DNA of 10,205 nt from an uncultured Chloroflexota bacterium (GTDB taxonomy: Bacteria > Chloroflexota > Dehalococcoidia > UBA3495): NCBI GenBank assembly GCA_913020235.1, contig CAJWBT010000054.1, positions 1 through 10,205 of the forward strand. Direction: 5' to 3'. Position numbers and translations under genes: made by a program. This document shows, piece after piece, positions 7,774-10,205 of this stretch. How positions within the stretch are numbered: position 1 is the stretch's first letter; each line of letters starts with the position of its first letter. Under the pieces are notes generated by a model. That model saw nothing but the letters and a program-made list of their open reading frames with translations. It had not been told where the DNA came from and searched no databases.

Positions 7774-8001
7774 GTGTTCACGGTGGTGGCCTTGGTGGGT
7801 GGGTTGCTGATGTTTCGCCTGTACCGCCCGCTGCGGCGGACCGCTCAAAACCTTGAGGTGATTTCGGACATCTTCGCGGAGCGCGTAGCGCGCCCTTTGA
7901 GTAATCTTCCCGCCCTTTTGGAGTTGGTGAAATACCTGGTGGGGTTGGTGCCGGGGTTTCGGTCCGAGGAAAGGAGGAGCGAAGATGGGGAAGTCCAGTA
8001 G
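7774..8001 (+). CDS. Small one-helix membrane protein, YtxG/DUF948-like; start codon unclear
   Basis: From the GTG at 7774 the product is 75 residues: a hydrophobic helix, then a basic stop-transfer segment (FRLYRPLRR), then an amphipathic helical tail rich in Leu and Val, and a charged end. The frame is open further upstream to a TAG at 7711. The unread part (IRDIFVIVFTVV, about 7741-7776) is strongly hydrophobic and completes the membrane helix, so the GTG start cuts the helix in half. No ATG, GTG, TTG or CTG lies in frame between 7714 and 7771, and the GTG has no ribosome-binding site. Either a rare start such as ATA 7732 or ATC is used, or the start has been lost. One helix followed by an amphipathic tail, directly before a YtxH-like gene, recalls the Bacillus ytxG-ytxH order, but identity to DUF948 is only a resemblance. 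It overlaps the next gene by 17 bases. Confidence 0.55.
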   Translation: MFTVVALVGGLLMFRLYRPLRRTAQNLEVISDIFAERVARPLSNLPALLELVKYLVGLVPGFRSEERRSEDGEVQ

Positions 8002-8228
8002 TCTAATTTCTGGATTGCTCGTTGGAGCAGCGGTTGGGACGATAGTCGGGTTGTTGTGGGCGCCCAAGCTTGGGACAAGATAGCCGACGGGTTGTGGCGG
8101 TCCAAGCCGGCGAGCTAAGGCAGAAGGCAATCGAATACGTGAGTACCCTGCGGCGGAATATGCGGGGTGAAGAGGGCGAGGAGGCCCTTGAAGGGATCAC
8201 GGATTGGCAGGCGGGAACTCCCGGCTAG
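7985..8228 (+). pseudogene. YtxH-like small envelope protein, frameshifted
   Basis: The ATG at 7985 follows a very good ribosome-binding site (AAAGGAGGAG, about 7970-7979). The frame reads MGKSSSLISG, then LLVGAAVGTIVGLLWAPKLG, which is the YtxH pattern of a glycine-rich helix closed by APKxG. It then stops at TAG 8081-8083 after only 32 residues. Dropping one G from the GGG at 8072-8074 continues as Q-D-S-R-R-V-V-A-V-Q-A-G-E-L-R-Q-K-A-I-E-Y-V to a TAG at 8226-8228. That gives a protein of about 80 residues with the charged helical tail expected after APKxG. YtxH proteins are small, membrane-anchored, stress-linked envelope proteins of unclear biochemical role. The gene looks inactivated, or the extra G is an assembly error; recoding is less likely. 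It overlaps the preceding small gene, suggesting coupled translation. Confidence 0.65.
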
Positions 8229-8430
8229 TCCGTTTAATTAGGGGTGAGCAGGTCCTGGAGTCACCCTCTGGGGTCCGGAACCAGCGCGGGTCCCAGGTGC
8301 AATGGAAGGCAACCAAGGTCTTTACCAGGGCCTGATTCGGCTGGCCCTTCGCAGACCGGTTCGCAGCTAAGTGGGTGGGGCGTCAGTTGTAAGGTGCAGT
8401 GTTAGCGGCGGCGGCTGGGAAGGGCCAGCA
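8229..8430. other. Intergenic region between the YtxH-like gene and pheA ends
   Basis: A 202-base gap between convergent genes. I see no tRNA, riboswitch or convincing intrinsic terminator. GCTGG (8414-8418) can pair with CCAGC (8425-8429), a short stem only. A 22-codon frame (8302-8370) is present but unsupported. Confidence 0.4.
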
Positions 8431-9270
8431 TTATTTGGAGCCCCCGCGGTCCCAGCGGGGGTAAGACCCGAGCACCTTCAGCATGCTCACCGTGCGGCTA
8501 AGAGCCTCGAGGGCTTCCCGGACCAGGGGGTCGTCGCGGTGGCCCGCGCAGTCGATCAAGAAGATGTATTCCCCCAACGACTGTTTTGTGGGACGGGATT
8601 CAATCTTCATCAGGTTGATGTTACGCGTGGCGAACTCGCCCATGGACCGGTACAGCACGCCGGGTGCGTCTTGCTGGAAAGAGAAACAGATAGAGGTTTT
8701 GTCGTCGCCGGTGGGAAGATGGTCCTGCCGGGCCAGCACGGCAAACCTGGTGACATTGTTGGCCACGTCCTGAATGTCTTTGTCGAGAATCTCCGCGCCG
8801 TAAAGATCGGCGGCCCGCTTCGGTGCAATGGCGACTGCCGGCAAGCTGCTATCTTTCATGTCGGAGACCGCCGCCGAGTTGCTCAGGGAAGCCACCTGCT
8901 GAACGTTGGGAAAGCGCCGCTCCAGAAACTCCCGGCATTGGGCCAATGACTGAGGGTGGGAGTAGACTACCTGGATGTCGGCGACGCGGGTGCCGGGCTT
9001 GGCCATCAGGTAGTGGTTTATGGGCAACACTACTTCTTCAAATATGGACAGGCCGGACTCCCGGATTAGCAAGTCCAGGGTAAATGTCACCGAGCCTTCC
9101 AGACTGTTCTCAATGGGAACCACTCCCTGATCGGTGGTTCCCGACGAAACGGCCAGCCCCACGGCGGCGATAGTTGGGAATGGCTGAAGGTCGGCGTCCG
9201 AGTCGTAGAGGAGTGCAGCCTCCTCGGTATAAGTGCCGGCCGGGCCCAGAAAACCGATACGCTTGGCCAT
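8431..9270 (-). CDS. pheA: Prephenate dehydratase (monofunctional, with ACT domain)
   Basis: This enzyme turns prephenate into phenylpyruvate with loss of water and CO2, the committed step to phenylalanine, in the cytoplasm. Numbering from a GTG at 9273 for convenience, the catalytic part (about 4-185) shows GPAGTYTEEAA at 10-20, PIENSLEGSV at 53-62, SHPQSLAQC at 105-113 and NVTRF at 173-177, whose Thr is essential in the family. The C-terminal ACT domain (about 192-272) carries ESRP at 225-228, part of the phenylalanine feedback site, so allosteric inhibition by phenylalanine is likely. There is no chorismate mutase domain. Length (279-280 residues) is normal. Translation can begin at GTG 9273 or ATG 9270; I list the ATG, which overlaps the last base of the upstream TGA, so translation is probably coupled to the TrkA-type gene. 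The end carries a hairpin-forming stretch (8441-8461) that is coding. Confidence 0.95.
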   Translation of the reverse strand: MAKRIGFLGPAGTYTEEAALLYDSDADLQPFPTIAAVGLAVSSGTTDQGVVPIENSLEGSVTFTLDLLIRESGLSIFEEVVLPINHYLMAKPGTRVADIQVVYSHPQSLAQCREFLERRFPNVQQVASLSNSAAVSDMKDSSLPAVAIAPKRAADLYGAEILDKDIQDVANNVTRFAVLARQDHLPTGDDKTSICFSFQQDAPGVLYRSMGEFATRNINLMKIESRPTKQSLGEYIFLIDCAGHRDDPLVREALEALSRTVSMLKVLGSYPRWDRGGSK

Positions 9271-9932
9271 CACGGCAACCCGGTCAGGATATCGTACAGA
9301 GTCTGTTCCTCGCCGGTGGGGGTAACCGCAACCAACTCGTCTTGTGCCTCCAGCACCAGGCCGGCGGAGGGGAGTTCAGCCCCGGTTTTCTTGACCACCA
9401 GGGAAATGAAGCTGCGGGGCGGCAGCTCTACCTCTTCCAGCCGGCTGCCAACGATGGCGGCGCCGTCCGGAATGGAGACGCTGACCATCTCCATGCCGGG
9501 CACCCGCAGGTTCATCAGGTGGACCAGGGGCCGGCCGGGGACTCCTTCCTCGAAACTGGCCAAGATCTGGTGGATGGCGTTGACCACCACGTCTACACCC
9601 AGGATATGGAAGATCGGCTCATTCTTGGGGTCTTTGATCAGGGCCATGGTGCGGGGCACCTGGAAGATGTGCTTGGTCATTTGACAGATGACCAGGTTGG
9701 TCTCGTCTCGGCCGGTTACGGCGATCAGAATCTCTGCCCGGGAGACCCCGGCTTGCCGCAGGGTCCGTTCGTCGGTTCCGTCTCCTGGGAAGGCGACACT
9801 TCCCAGCTCGTCGCTCAGAAGCTGATAGCGGTCACGGTCTTTCTCCAGGACCACTACCTCGTGGCCTGAAGCCAACAGCGCCTTGGTGAGGTGGTAGCCC
9901 ACCTCGCTGCAACCCACGATCACCACGTACAT
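9270..9932 (-). CDS. TrkA-type RCK regulatory protein (RCK_N + RCK_C)
   Basis: The 220-residue protein has the size and two-domain order of cytoplasmic TrkA/KtrA regulatory subunits, which bind nucleotides and gate a membrane potassium (or related cation) transporter. The RCK_N Rossmann domain (about 1-135) begins YVVIVGCSEVGYHL, where the usual GxGxxG is GCSEVG. The second strand ends VVVLEKD with an acidic residue for the ribose, and GDGTDERTLRQAG and VTGRDETNLVICQ follow. The RCK_C domain (about 137-218) contains GMEMVSVSIPDGAAIVGSRL and ends in a short beta region. The start ATG at 9932 is preceded by a weak GCGAGG. It lies 12 bases after another RCK_N gene and overlaps pheA, so the three are very probably one transcript. 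No TrkH/KtrB-type membrane subunit is in the window. Family sure, transported ion not shown. Confidence 0.9.
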   Translation of the reverse strand: MYVVIVGCSEVGYHLTKALLASGHEVVVLEKDRDRYQLLSDELGSVAFPGDGTDERTLRQAGVSRAEILIAVTGRDETNLVICQMTKHIFQVPRTMALIKDPKNEPIFHILGVDVVVNAIHQILASFEEGVPGRPLVHLMNLRVPGMEMVSVSIPDGAAIVGSRLEEVELPPRSFISLVVKKTGAELPSAGLVLEAQDELVAVTPTGEEQTLYDILTGLP

Positions 9933-9944
9933 TGAGGCCTCGCG

Positions 9945-10205
9945 TCAACTCCCAATGGCTTGACGAATATCCTGGAGCAAGCCGACGGAGTAGCCAACCA
10001 CGTCTAGGCCCAACCCGGAGTAAAGGATCTGCATTTGGGGGTTGTCCAGGTGGCATACTACCTTGGGCACGTTGAAGATGTGGAGGGCTATCTGGGCTGC
10101 CAGGGCGTTCTGGTGGTCGTCGCCGGACAGGGCAAGGAAGACCTCGGCATTATCGATCCCCCCCTGCTGCAAATAGTCTTCCATCTGGGGCTCGGTGCTC
10201 AGGAT
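9945..10205 (-). CDS. RCK_N-only TrkA-type protein, C-terminal part (cut by window edge)
   Basis: The last 86 codons and TGA stop (9945-9947) are in the window; the gene begins beyond 10205. The readable part starts I-L-S-T-E-P-Q and contains NAEVFLALSGDDHQNALAAQ, IFNVPKVVCHLDNPQMQ and LGLDVVGYSVGLLQDI. This is the second half of a TrkA N-terminal Rossmann domain, homologous to the same region of the following gene. It stops right after the last helix of the RCK_N fold, with no RCK_C domain. If its missing front matches its neighbour, the full protein is about 140 residues. The frame is open to the window edge, so an ATG at 10182-10184 is internal and not the start. It is 12 bases from the next TrkA-type gene and shares its direction, so the two are likely partners of one channel-gating complex. 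Confidence 0.85.
   Translation of the reverse strand: MLSTEPQMEDYLQQGGIDNAEVFLALSGDDHQNALAAQIALHIFNVPKVVCHLDNPQMQILYSGLGLDVVGYSVGLLQDIRQAIGS

Noticed and set aside
7480..8130. 216-codon minus frame over the NTF2-like end and small gene pair
   Set aside because: It crosses a promoter and two plus-strand genes with good start signals; residues look random.
8302..8370. 22-codon frame with AGGTG upstream, possible leader peptide
   Set aside because: The downstream gene is on the other strand, so it cannot be a leader for pheA, and no conserved pattern is visible.
8441..8461. Perfect 7-base stem (CCCCCGC / GCGGGGG) as a terminator
   Set aside because: It lies inside the last codons of pheA and has no T-run after it on either strand.
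9174..9869. 231-codon plus frame opposite pheA and the TrkA-type gene
   Set aside because: It spans two well-identified minus-strand genes in antisense and shows no motif.

Overview
The window is a high-GC bacterial chromosome segment and most probably comes from a member of the Chloroflexota. The main clue is the 1558-residue membrane protein at 362-5038. It carries the YYYxG signature of the Chlor_Arch_YYY/DUF2298 family, a family known mainly from Chloroflexota and Archaea. Shine-Dalgarno sites, sigma70-like promoters and a bacterial-type prephenate dehydratase argue for Bacteria over Archaea. I cannot assign a class or genus from the sequence alone.

Layout from left to right. (1) 1-116, plus: the last 37 codons of glyceraldehyde-3-phosphate dehydrogenase. 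(2) 117-361: an intergenic stretch with a GC-rich imperfect palindrome of dispersed-repeat type. (3) 362-5038, plus: a giant polytopic protein made of a GT-C glycosyltransferase-like half and a DUF2298/YYY half, with an apparent palindromic repeat inserted in frame in a loop. (4) 5041-5769, minus: a TauE/SafE-family permease, convergent with the giant gene and only 2 bases from it. (5) 5770-6178: a non-coding divergent region with a good promoter for the next gene. (6) 6179-6961, plus: an extended SDR oxidoreductase resembling uronate dehydrogenase. (7) 7137-7538, plus: a small NTF2/SnoaL-like protein with a strong ribosome-binding site. (8) 7646-8228, plus: a promoter followed by two overlapping small envelope-type genes, a one-helix membrane protein and a YtxH-like protein. 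The first has no normal start codon before its membrane helix and the second is frameshifted. (9) 8431-10205, minus: a tightly packed set of an RCK_N protein (cut by the window edge), a full RCK_N-RCK_C TrkA-type protein and prephenate dehydratase (pheA).

The genes do not form one pathway. The RCK pair belongs to control of a potassium or other cation transporter whose membrane subunit would lie outside the window; pheA makes phenylpyruvate for phenylalanine and appears to be cotranscribed with it. The giant protein probably handles a lipid-linked sugar at the membrane, but its substrate is unknown. The points most worth a second look are the in-frame repeat in the giant gene, the GT-C/YYY fusion, the damaged YtxG/YtxH-like pair and the RCK_N-only partner. 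I saw no CRISPR array, tRNA, rRNA, transposase or phage gene.
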